Source: Aquirhabdus sp.
GTDB taxonomy: Bacteria > Pseudomonadota > Gammaproteobacteria > Pseudomonadales > Moraxellaceae
NCBI GenBank assembly: GCA_030150135.1
Contig: JASLGO010000130.1
Span: 1 to 5,872, forward strand
Length of the DNA stretch: 5,872 nt
Reading direction: 5' to 3'
The notes beneath the pieces are model-generated. The model saw only the letters and a list, made by a program, of their open reading frames with translations, searched no databases and had not been told where the DNA came from. Of the stretch, positions 1 through 5,687 are shown piece by piece. Position 1 is the first letter of the stretch. The number at the start of each line of letters is the position of its first letter. Both the position numbers and the translations under genes were made by a program.

Positions 1-13
1 AAAAAGCATTAAG

Positions 14-36
14 TTCACTGAGCCTGTCGAAGTGAA
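14..36. repeat. REP-like hairpin, copy 1
   Basis: TTCACT (14-19) and AGTGAA (31-36) are perfect inverted arms around an 11-base loop, GAGCCTGTCGA (20-30). The loop matches a second intergenic site (3494-3504) in 10 of 11 bases, while the arms there are different. The overall sequence resembles the dispersed 'TTCGACAGGCTCAGTGAA' type repeat common in proteobacterial intergenic DNA. That family match is from memory. Confidence 0.6.
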
Positions 37-58
37 TGAACTCTCAAACACCATACAT

Positions 59-86
59 TTCGATGGTTGATGAGCTTATCGAACCA
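59..86. repeat. REP-like hairpin, degenerate copy 2
   Basis: A second related element has core GAGCTTATCGA (72-82), differing from copy 1 by two transitions. Two alternative stems are visible: TGGTT (64-68) with AACCA (82-86), and TTCGAT (59-64) with ATCGAA (78-83), each with a 13-base loop. It lies close to copy 1, as REP elements often do in pairs. Confidence 0.45.
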
Positions 87-111
87 CAAACTCAATCACT
101 TCTTTGGAATT

Positions 112-146
112 AAAAAACCGCCTGCTTATTCAAACAGACGGCTTTT
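112..146 (-). terminator. Intrinsic terminator of the tetR-monooxygenase operon
   Basis: Read on the minus strand, AAAAGCCGTCTG pairs with CAGGCGG followed by TTTTTT, with a 10-base loop and two G-U wobbles in the stem. The hairpin starts about 40 bases after the monooxygenase stop codon and ends in a six-T run. This is a textbook Rho-independent terminator. The plus-strand reading also ends in TTTT, so it could act weakly both ways. Confidence 0.8.
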
Positions 147-188
147 ATCATACAACACGCTTCATTTTACAACATCATGAAAACATCT

Positions 189-1916
189 CTAGGCAGTCAG
201 TGCCATTTTCACTGTGCTCAAATGATCTCGCAGGGACGGCTTCACAGGCTGATTATCCGCACCAATTAACAGATAATTGGCGGGATTAAAACGCATGATC
301 CGCATACGATATTCTGCGTTGAATCCCGGATAGAGGACATTGTTGCGACCATTCGGGCTGAGATACCAGCTTGCGCAACCTGATTTCCATACCGTATGTT
401 CGCTACGTTGATCCATGGTTTTTACAAAACTGGCTTCAACTTTTGGCTTCACAGTAATGTACTTCAGATTCATCTGTTTACGTAGTTCAATCGCTTGCCA
501 GACATAATCAATCTGAGCTTCAGCATAAGCGATCACTGACGTATGACCCGGCCCTGTAAATGGCCCTACCAAGAAATACATGTTCGGGAAATTATTGGTC
601 ACAATGCCGTCAAATGCCTCTGCACCATCTTTCCATTTCTCATCGAGTGAAGCATTGTCCAAACCATGCACCTCAAATGGCGCACCTGTATTACGAACCT
701 CATAACCCGTTGCGAAAATGATCACGTCTACATCGACATGCTTGCCATCAACAGTTTCGATTCCTGTCGGCGTGATTTGTTTAATACCAGAGACTTCCAG
801 CGTCACATTTTCGCGCTGCATCGTTGGATACCAGTCACTAGAGACCAGCACACGCTTACAGCCAAACTTATAATTTGGGGTGAGTTTTTTCAGCAGTTCA
901 GGATCTTTCACTTTACGCTTGCGATAATCGTTTGAGATCTTCGATGGCACTGATTTAAACGCATCGTATTTCAAAATCAGGAAAGGCGCTGTTGCTTCAT
1001 TTAACCAGTAATTGCCTAAGCGATTCAATTTCATCTTGAGCGGATTGTCACGACTCTCTTGCTTCTCAGCCTCGGTCAGGTCTGGATTAGGGCGCGGCAT
1101 AATCCAGTTTGCGGTGCGCTGAAACACGGTCAGATGCGCAACATCTGGCGCAATCGCTGGCCCAACTTGTACGGCAGTCGCGCCTGTACCAATCAGTGCC
1201 ACGCGCTTGCCTTTGAGTTCAATCGCATTATTCCAACGTGCGGTATGAATGATTGCGCCTTTAAAGCTCTCAGACCCTTTGATATGCGGATCTTTTGGAT
1301 CAGCAAATGGCCCCGGCGCTGCAACCACATTTTTGGCGCGGACTAATTCACCGCCTTCAATGGTCAGTAGCCACTCACCTTTGTCAGCCTGAAAAGTCGC
1401 ATCAATCACTTTAGAGTTAAAACGCATGAACGGATACATGCCATATTTCGTCGCACAATGACGAATGTATTTCAGGATTTCGCCTTGATTGGCATAGGCA
1501 TTTGACCATTCCGCAGACGGTTCAAATGAGTACGAATACAGCTGAGATTTCACATCGCACGCACAGCCCGGATAGATGTTATCGCGCCAAGTTCCGCCGA
1601 CATCACCAGCTTTCTCAAACACACGGAAATTGGTCATGCCTGCTTTTTTCAAGCGAATGCCCATGCCTAACCCTGAAAAACCTGAGCCAATCACTGCAAC
1701 TTCCAACACCTCATCAGGCATTTTTGGAGCAGCTTTTGCGGCTTTCGGTTTTGATGTCGTTGACGCGGTTGGACTTGAAGCTGAAGCGGTCTTGCTTGCA
1801 GCGACTCTTGGCTTTGCCGCCGCTCTCGGTTTTCTAGCTGGTTTTGCAGTCGCTGTCGTTGACTCAACTTGAGTCGTTGTTGCTGGTGCTTCTGGCGGCT
1901 TTTCAGGCGTTGTCAT
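189..1916 (-). CDS. Baeyer-Villiger-type flavin monooxygenase with Lys/Ala/Pro-rich N-terminal tail
   Basis: This is a 575-residue class B flavoprotein monooxygenase, predicted to use FAD, NADPH and O2 to insert oxygen next to a carbonyl (ketone to ester or lactone). The substrate is unknown. Visible motifs are the FAD Rossmann loop GSGFSG (77-82), GGTW (107-110), YPGCACD (115-121), the Baeyer-Villiger fingerprint FxGxxxHxxxW at F218-W228, the NADPH-side GTGATA (243-248), KR at 354-355 (R355 aligns, from memory, with the catalytic arginine of phenylacetone monooxygenase), and FATGY (401-405). Residues 1-65 form a disordered-looking tail that normal family members lack. The start at 1916 was chosen because a purine-rich GTGAGAAG ends 4 nt before it and it avoids overlap with tetR. 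The frame stays open to 2066, but that would overlap tetR. Met66 (start 1721) would give a normal-length enzyme but has no ribosome binding site. The gene is second in a tetR-first operon. AlmA-type alkane oxidation is a less likely role, because the N-terminal region differs from AlmA as I recall it. Confidence 0.9.
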   Translation of the reverse strand: MTTPEKPPEAPATTTQVESTTATAKPARKPRAAAKPRVAASKTASASSPTASTTSKPKAAKAAPKMPDEVLEVAVIGSGFSGLGMGIRLKKAGMTNFRVFEKAGDVGGTWRDNIYPGCACDVKSQLYSYSFEPSAEWSNAYANQGEILKYIRHCATKYGMYPFMRFNSKVIDATFQADKGEWLLTIEGGELVRAKNVVAAPGPFADPKDPHIKGSESFKGAIIHTARWNNAIELKGKRVALIGTGATAVQVGPAIAPDVAHLTVFQRTANWIMPRPNPDLTEAEKQESRDNPLKMKLNRLGNYWLNEATAPFLILKYDAFKSVPSKISNDYRKRKVKDPELLKKLTPNYKFGCKRVLVSSDWYPTMQRENVTLEVSGIKQITPTGIETVDGKHVDVDVIIFATGYEVRNTGAPFEVHGLDNASLDEKWKDGAEAFDGIVTNNFPNMYFLVGPFTGPGHTSVIAYAEAQIDYVWQAIELRKQMNLKYITVKPKVEASFVKTMDQRSEHTVWKSGCASWYLSPNGRNNVLYPGFNAEYRMRIMRFNPANYLLIGADNQPVKPSLRDHLSTVKMALTA

Positions 1917-1972
1917 TACACTTCTCACTGGCTTATCAATCATTAAAAGGGCTGCAAGATCAAATCGACTTG

Positions 1973-2635
1973 TCAGGCTGGTATCGCCGCCCACAGCGGC
2001 ATCAATTGTGGAATTTTGGATCTCGGCATACTCATCAGCAAACTGCCAATCGTATACCGCGTACACATCTGCGCCGCCGCCAATGGCGTTGGCGAACCCT
2101 GTAACACCATCCGATAACCTAGATGTTGCACCATACCAATCATGGCATCCGACATATCGCGATGACTACTAATCTCAATCAGACCCGCAGCCTCGGCTTG
2201 CTGATAGTTCTTACTCAGCTCCGCTGCAACTGCATCGCAAATATGCCAGTACCAAGTCTCCAACCCTGGAATAGCTGAAAAACCTGAACGAAATATGGAC
2301 AAGGTAATATGTGCATGTTTGTTCAAAGTTTCAAAAATCATTTCATAAATCTGCTGCGTCGCATTAATCGACTCAACTGGGGAGTTTAGGTTTACGCCTT
2401 GGCGAACTTCGACAATTCCTGCATGCAGCTCAGTAAAAACTTCATTCAAAATAAATAAAAACAGTTGGCTCTTGTCTTCAAACTGACCATAAAACGCACT
2501 CATGCCCACGCCTGCACTCTGGGCAATTTCCGCCACTTGCGTTCGCGCAAAACCTTTGTCAGAAAACAACTGCTTCGCCGCAGCAATAATTGCCTGACGA
2601 GTTTCAGCAAGCTGAGCTTGGGTACGACGTGCCAT
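1973..2635 (-). CDS. TetR/AcrR-family transcriptional repressor
   Basis: A 220-residue regulator of usual family length. The N-terminal DNA-binding domain spans about residues 8-55: an opening helix (ETRQAIIAAAKQLFSDKGF), then a helix-turn-helix around residues 32-50 ending in the typical GVGMSAFYGQFEDKSQLF block. The remainder is a helical ligand-binding and dimer domain with no recognisable effector signature. The ATG at 2635 begins directly before the MARRTQAQ segment that leads into helix 1; its ribosome binding site is weak (GGA 6 nt upstream). The gene is promoter-proximal and lies 56 bases ahead of the monooxygenase, so it probably controls itself and that gene, released by the monooxygenase substrate or a related hydrophobic compound. 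That regulatory role is inferred from position and from the palindrome over its promoter. Confidence 0.9.
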   Translation of the reverse strand: MARRTQAQLAETRQAIIAAAKQLFSDKGFARTQVAEIAQSAGVGMSAFYGQFEDKSQLFLFILNEVFTELHAGIVEVRQGVNLNSPVESINATQQIYEMIFETLNKHAHITLSIFRSGFSAIPGLETWYWHICDAVAAELSKNYQQAEAAGLIEISSHRDMSDAMIGMVQHLGYRMVLQGSPTPLAAAQMCTRYTIGSLLMSMPRSKIPQLMPLWAAIPA

Positions 2636-2670
2636 GCAAATCCATTGAATGATGATTAATTAAACTATAC

Positions 2671-2684
2671 GGAATATATATTCC
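2671..2684. promoter_or_regulatory. Candidate TetR operator, 14-bp perfect palindrome
   Basis: GGAATATATATTCC is a perfect 14-bp dyad, 36 bases upstream of the tetR start codon. It covers the -10 region of the minus-strand promoter at 2673-2702. A dyad in this position is typical of autorepressing TetR regulators. Binding itself is inferred, and part of the symmetry comes from simple TA alternation. Confidence 0.6.
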
Positions 2685-2702
2685 AATTAAATAGATTGTC
2701 AA
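2673..2702 (-). promoter_or_regulatory. Sigma70 promoter for the tetR-monooxygenase operon
   Basis: On the minus strand a consensus TTGACA -35 box (2697-2702) is followed after 18 bases by TATATT (2673-2678, 5 of 6 matches to TATAAT). Shifting by two gives TATATA with a 16-base spacer. The expected transcript starts about 30 bases before the tetR ATG and would also carry the monooxygenase gene. Confidence 0.7.
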
Positions 2703-2873
2703 ATTTATTTTTAGATAAATCATAAGTAACTATATTAATTGAATATAAAAGATAATCTTCATCTTAGACATCCTTGCTCATCATTGTTCTTTCCGTCATA
2801 AATCAATGCTATCCTTCAGCACAGTCTTACTTTTTCTCCATAATCAACAAAAAGAATTCAGGATCTCATCACA

Positions 2874-3479
2874 ATGCCAAAACTCTACTTCACGCCACCA
2901 TCTGGACACAGCTACAAAGTTCGCTTGCTGCTCTCTTTTCTCAATATCTCGTATGAAAGCGTGGTCATCGACCTCAGCAAAGGTGAACAAAAAACTGCGG
3001 AATATTTGAAGATCAATCCACTCGGACAAGTACCTGTTTGGCAAGATGGCTCGGTGACGATTCATGATTCACAAGCGATTTTGGTTTACCTTGCTCAATT
3101 ACATCAAGATAGTGAATGGGCACTGCCTAGTGATGCTGCAAGCCTTGCCAAAATTGTGCAATGGCTCTCTGTCGCCGCCAACGAAATCACGCATGGCCCG
3201 ACCGCGATTCGTTTTTATTGGCGTAAACAACCTAGCACGGTAAATCTCGAACTTGCCACTACTCGCACTCAGGCGATTTTGACCCTGATCAATGAACATC
3301 TGGCATCGCGGTTATGGCTAGAGCTAGATCGTCCAACCATCGCGGATATTGCCTGTTTTCCTTATATCACCTTGCTTGAAGATGAAGGTTGGTTTTCGTT
3401 ACAAGATTATCCACATGTACAAGCGTGGATTGCGCGGTTTAAGTCGTTGCCGAGGTTTATTCCGTTAGCGGTTAGTTAA
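2874..3479 (+). CDS. Glutathione S-transferase family protein
   Basis: A 201-residue cytosolic GST of standard length and two-domain layout, predicted to conjugate glutathione to, or remove a group from, an electrophilic substrate. The thioredoxin-like domain is residues 1-75: first strand and helix with Ser10 as a candidate catalytic serine, NPLGQVPVW (48-56) with the cis-proline Pro54, and the glutathione-contacting D-S pair (65-66) before the next helix. The all-helical domain follows, with the conserved N-capping box TIAD (155-158) in RPTIADIACFPYI. The ATG has AGGA (2860-2863) 10 nt upstream and sits before the first beta strand. It is transcribed away from tetR across a 238-base gap. 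No convincing plus-strand promoter stands out: GATAAT at 2751-2756 is a possible -10 without a good -35. It may share the chemistry of the neighbouring monooxygenase, but control by the same TetR is unproven. Confidence 0.9.
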   Translation: MPKLYFTPPSGHSYKVRLLLSFLNISYESVVIDLSKGEQKTAEYLKINPLGQVPVWQDGSVTIHDSQAILVYLAQLHQDSEWALPSDAASLAKIVQWLSVAANEITHGPTAIRFYWRKQPSTVNLELATTRTQAILTLINEHLASRLWLELDRPTIADIACFPYITLLEDEGWFSLQDYPHVQAWIARFKSLPRFIPLAVS

Positions 3480-3489
3480 CGGTATAGCT

Positions 3490-3508
3490 CGTTAAGCCTG
3501 TCGAAACG
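3490..3508. repeat. REP-like hairpin, copy 3
   Basis: CGTT (3490-3493) and AACG (3505-3508) flank the 11-base loop AAGCCTGTCGA, which differs from copy 1 (20-30) only in its first base. The arms differ from copy 1 but still pair with each other. The site lies 10 bases after the GST stop codon. Confidence 0.5.
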
Positions 3509-3543
3509 TGCGGGAAACTTCAACCTTAGACACCAAAGTAAGT

Positions 3544-3561
3544 CGTGGGCTGAAGCCCACG
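3544..3561. repeat. GC-rich hairpin at convergent gene junction
   Basis: CGTGGGCT (3544-3551) and AGCCCACG (3554-3561) form a perfect 8-bp inverted repeat with two bases between them, so in practice a shorter stem with a TGAA tetraloop. It lies between the converging stops of the GST and the AT-rich orphan gene. No T-run follows directly on either strand (the nearest, plus strand, begins about 16 bases later), so it is not a classic terminator. It could still act as a transcript-stabilising or attenuating hairpin. The sequence looks like a dispersed REP-type element. Confidence 0.55.
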
Positions 3562-3585
3562 CTACAGCTGGCTAAGATTTTTAAC

Positions 3586-4509
3586 TCATCGCTTAATTAG
3601 CAAATTATTAATATTTTGCTGCCACGATGTATCATGGAATATTCTGCGCAACGCGAGATTATCTCTGATAATCTCGGTTTTCGTCATCCTTGAAAGAACC
3701 TCCCAGTTGGCAAGATCGAAAACATAAGTTGCATTGTCAGGATTTTCAGACTCAAGGACAGAAATGCCTAGTCTATTAAAATTATGAACCACGTATCCTC
3801 TGTAACCAGCAACACCGACTGCTATCTGATCTGGCTCATGATCGCGTATGTAAGATAAACGCTTAGTTATTACTGGAAGAACAGTTTTCTTGATCCTAGG
3901 CGACAACGATGCTTCTACGGCTTCTTTTATCTCTTGTGATGTCATTGTTCCAGAAGGAAGTACTAGCCAATTCAGAACACGCAATTGTGTTGGCAAACTT
4001 ACCACACCATCAGCAGCAATAAGATGAATAGAAAACTCACCGAATAGTTCTAATGCAAGATTCAACTTATGCAATAAAAGTTCATCATGCTGAGCAATTT
4101 CTATAAAAAAATAAAGATCTGTTAAAACACGTCCAACTGTTAAGTTTACAGATGGTGCAGGAAAATTTTCTCTTGGATATCGTTCATATCTTCTCCAAGC
4201 GCTACCCTGAACTTCAACAGGATTATCACGTCCATGAAACTCTGTACGAGTGTACTCAAATTCTCTATAAACAGTCTCTTTAGGCAGGTCTCTACGGACT
4301 ATTATTTTCCCATTAGCATTGATATTAGAAGTTTTTCCAATTACGGCTGGAAGAAAAGAAAACCCTTCGTCAACTAGATCTGAAGAAATTCCTATTTTTT
4401 TAAGATTTTCATCATCAAGTAGGCTACAAGGAACACCTATAAGGAATGCTGAGTTAAGAGAGGAAATTGTATCTGGAATTTTTCTAAATGACTTTTGCTT
4501 GAACTGCAT
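3586..4509 (-). CDS. Uncharacterised ~300-residue protein, sporadic family, AT-rich gene
   Basis: I cannot assign a function. The 307-residue product is soluble, with no signal peptide, membrane span or familiar catalytic motif. From memory it matches a scattered family of hypothetical proteins about 300 residues long, through these blocks: NANGKIIVRRDLPKET (64-79), LNLALELFGE (149-158), LRVLNWLVLPSG (176-187), GVAGYRGYVV (232-241) and the C-terminal LES..NATYVF..NWEVLSRMTK (252-277) followed by RRIFH (288-292). The mixed helix/strand middle gives no fold call. Base composition is unlike the neighbours: two 60-base samples gave 22 and 18 G+C, against 29 and 31 in the monooxygenase and GST, which suggests transfer. 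The ATG at 4509 has AGGGGG 4 nt upstream, and that element sits in an inverted repeat. It stands alone, convergent with the GST and divergent from the MAPEG gene. A role in defence or another mobile accessory function is conceivable only from its patchy distribution. Confidence 0.8.
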   Translation of the reverse strand: MQFKQKSFRKIPDTISSLNSAFLIGVPCSLLDDENLKKIGISSDLVDEGFSFLPAVIGKTSNINANGKIIVRRDLPKETVYREFEYTRTEFHGRDNPVEVQGSAWRRYERYPRENFPAPSVNLTVGRVLTDLYFFIEIAQHDELLLHKLNLALELFGEFSIHLIAADGVVSLPTQLRVLNWLVLPSGTMTSQEIKEAVEASLSPRIKKTVLPVITKRLSYIRDHEPDQIAVGVAGYRGYVVHNFNRLGISVLESENPDNATYVFDLANWEVLSRMTKTEIIRDNLALRRIFHDTSWQQNINNLLIKR

Positions 4510-4513
4510 AACG

Positions 4514-4563
4514 CCCCCTATCGAATTAAGATTATTTTGATCACTCTTACTATAGGTAGGGGG
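4514..4563 (-). promoter_or_regulatory. Inverted repeat masking the ribosome binding site of the orphan gene
   Basis: CCCCCTA (4514-4520) pairs with TAGGGGG (4557-4563), and inside them TAAGA (4527-4531) pairs with TCTTA (4545-4549) around a 13-base loop; the bases between are only partly complementary. In the minus-strand transcript, UAGGGGG is the ribosome binding site of the 3586-4509 gene, ending 4 nt before AUG. If transcription starts upstream of 4563, the 7-bp G:C-rich stem would hide it. The alternative reading is a DNA operator dyad. I found no convincing -35/-10 pair for this gene; TTGAAA and TATAGT are present on the minus strand but with a 21-base spacer. Confidence 0.5.
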
Positions 4564-4684
4564 TATGTTCGTTTTTTCAACAAATATTTATTATATTTTA
4601 AACAATCTAAGTATGTGCGGGGTAGTCAGTTGGTGCTTAACCACGCTTTGTATCACCATCGCAAACTCAAATAAAAAAGCTTTG

Positions 4685-4715
4685 TTGTAGTTTATGCAGA
4701 CCTTGTGCTAATACT
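4685..4715 (+). promoter_or_regulatory. Tentative promoter for the MAPEG-tautomerase cluster
   Basis: TTGTAG (4685-4690) is followed after 18 bases by TAATAC (4709-4714), with an upstream TGC that resembles an extended -10. Both boxes match the consensus only partially. It lies about 30 bases before the MAPEG start codon, leaving a short leader. Confidence 0.3.
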
Positions 4716-4743
4716 AGATCATAAACATTTTGGAGAATAAGAA

Positions 4744-5151
4744 ATGATCATTACCCCGATCTACGCAGGACTGCTCGCAATACTCTATTTTGTACTCAGT
4801 TATCGAATTATCGTGATGCGCGGTCATGGCGTCAGCTTTGGTGATGGAGGTAATCCTGTCTTACTCCGTCGCATCCGCGCACATGGCAATTTCTCCGAAT
4901 ATGTCCCGTTTATTCTCATCATGATTGGCATACTTGAGCTCAATCATTTGCCGTTTTATGCCTTAAATATTCTCGGCTTGACGCTTCTTATTGCACGCCT
5001 ACTTCACGGCTACTCGTTGTCCTTTACCGAATCATTTAAGTTCGGCCGATTCTGGGGTACAGCACTGACTTTCCTATTATTATTGGTCTGCGGCTTGCTG
5101 TGTCTTTATCAAGGAATTCACACATATTTGCTATTGCCATTAAACGTTTAA
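4744..5151 (+). CDS. MAPEG-family membrane protein (microsomal GST-like)
   Basis: A 135-residue inner-membrane protein of the MAPEG family, which includes microsomal glutathione S-transferases; members form trimers with glutathione sites at subunit interfaces. Length and layout fit: hydrophobic segments at about residues 4-23, 52-67, 71-88 and 105-126. The family signature follows the first segment: RIRAHGNFSEYVPF (43-56), with Arg45, His47, Asn49, Glu52 and Pro55. A second conserved block, ARLLHGY (84-90), closes the third helix. The start is well supported by GGAG (4732-4735) 8 nt upstream. The next gene begins 53 bases after the stop on the same strand. Many bacterial members have no proven glutathione transferase activity, so the substrate is open. 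A soluble GST gene lies 1.3 kb away beyond the AT-rich insertion. Confidence 0.9.
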   Translation: MIITPIYAGLLAILYFVLSYRIIVMRGHGVSFGDGGNPVLLRRIRAHGNFSEYVPFILIMIGILELNHLPFYALNILGLTLLIARLLHGYSLSFTESFKFGRFWGTALTFLLLLVCGLLCLYQGIHTYLLLPLNV

Positions 5152-5204
5152 GGGTAGATGATTAAGAGAAGCAAATCGTCTTATAACATTGACAGGTCAC
5201 GACT

Positions 5205-5675
5205 ATGTCTAAGTTTTTAGTGATTTGTTCTGTACAGCAAGAGCTGTATGCCGAATCACTTTATGCGGAACTCGAAAAAGGCATCGCGGCAGTTTATACA
5301 CAATGCTTTGGCCTACAAGCAAAGACCAAAGTCATGTGGATGACCGTTCCCAAAGGTCAAGCTTTTCTTGCAGGTAAGCCTTCACATTGCTCAACTATCG
5401 CGGCATCTGTCGTCGATGGTCTCCCGCAAGAACAACGTACCGCTTTTCTTCAAGCCATGTTACGACAGTGGATGATGATGACGCATTGCAGCAAGCACGA
5501 TGTCATCATTACGGCGGCTGACGCATCGAAACTCAAAGAGTTGATGGCAACCAGTAACCGCAGATTTCGACCTACGATTCGCCCTTTTATGCTCGTCAAA
5601 ATGCTGACCACACTCGCCAAAAATAAAATCTCGAAAAAACGGTTCGAAATCAGCATCAATCAATCGGAGAAATAA
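5205..5675 (+). CDS. Tautomerase-superfamily protein lacking the N-terminal catalytic proline
   Basis: The 156-residue product appears to have the beta-alpha-beta repeat of the tautomerase superfamily: strand FLVICSV (4-10), helix about 15-35, strand about 41-48, then a second unit with STIAASVVDGL (63-73), helix 75-92 and strand DVIITAA (99-105). Aligned from memory with cis-3-chloroacrylic acid dehalogenase, AFLAG...DGLPQEQR tracks FLGG...HGLHREGR, and RRFRP (119-123) tracks the C-terminal GRFLP segment. Key residues are missing: after the start Met comes Ser, not Pro; the helix position of cis-CaaD His28 is Tyr; and only the second of the two active-site arginines appears kept (Arg78). Residues 118-145 form a basic tail. 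AGG (5194-5196) lies 8 nt before the ATG. An intact Pro-1 tautomerase starts 12 bases downstream, so the two are probably cotranscribed and may assemble together. The family call is moderately sure; the loss of activity is inferred. Confidence 0.65.
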   Translation: MSKFLVICSVQQELYAESLYAELEKGIAAVYTQCFGLQAKTKVMWMTVPKGQAFLAGKPSHCSTIAASVVDGLPQEQRTAFLQAMLRQWMMMTHCSKHDVIITAADASKLKELMATSNRRFRPTIRPFMLVKMLTTLAKNKISKKRFEISINQSEK

Positions 5676-5687
5676 AAAGAGGTTCCT

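Noticed and set aside
104..289. Short plus-strand frame across the terminator and monooxygenase 3' end
   Set aside because: It has no ribosome binding site, crosses a strong terminator hairpin and runs antisense into a well-supported gene.
1576..1872. Plus-strand open frame with an Ala-rich, hydrophobic product
   Set aside because: It lies antisense to the Lys/Ala/Pro-rich tail and first domain of the monooxygenase; its composition simply mirrors those GC-rich codons.
1917..2066. N-terminal extension of the monooxygenase reading frame up to 2066
   Set aside because: It would overlap the end of tetR by about 94 bases, the extra residues resemble no domain, and neither Met at 2066 nor 1943 has a visible ribosome binding site, whereas 1916 does.
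2749..2759. AAGATAATCTT near-palindrome as an operator or -10 site for the GST gene
   Set aside because: It is 5+5 bases in very AT-rich DNA, where such dyads arise by chance, and no acceptable -35 box lies at the right distance.
4514..4563. Inverted repeat read as terminal repeats of a transposon
   Set aside because: Both arms lie on the same side of the orphan gene, no matching end is seen near 3540-3590, and there is no transposase or target duplication.
5182..5187. TATAAC as a separate promoter for the proline-less tautomerase gene
   Set aside because: The bases 17 upstream (TGATTA) match a -35 box poorly, and the 53-base gap fits continued transcription from the MAPEG gene.
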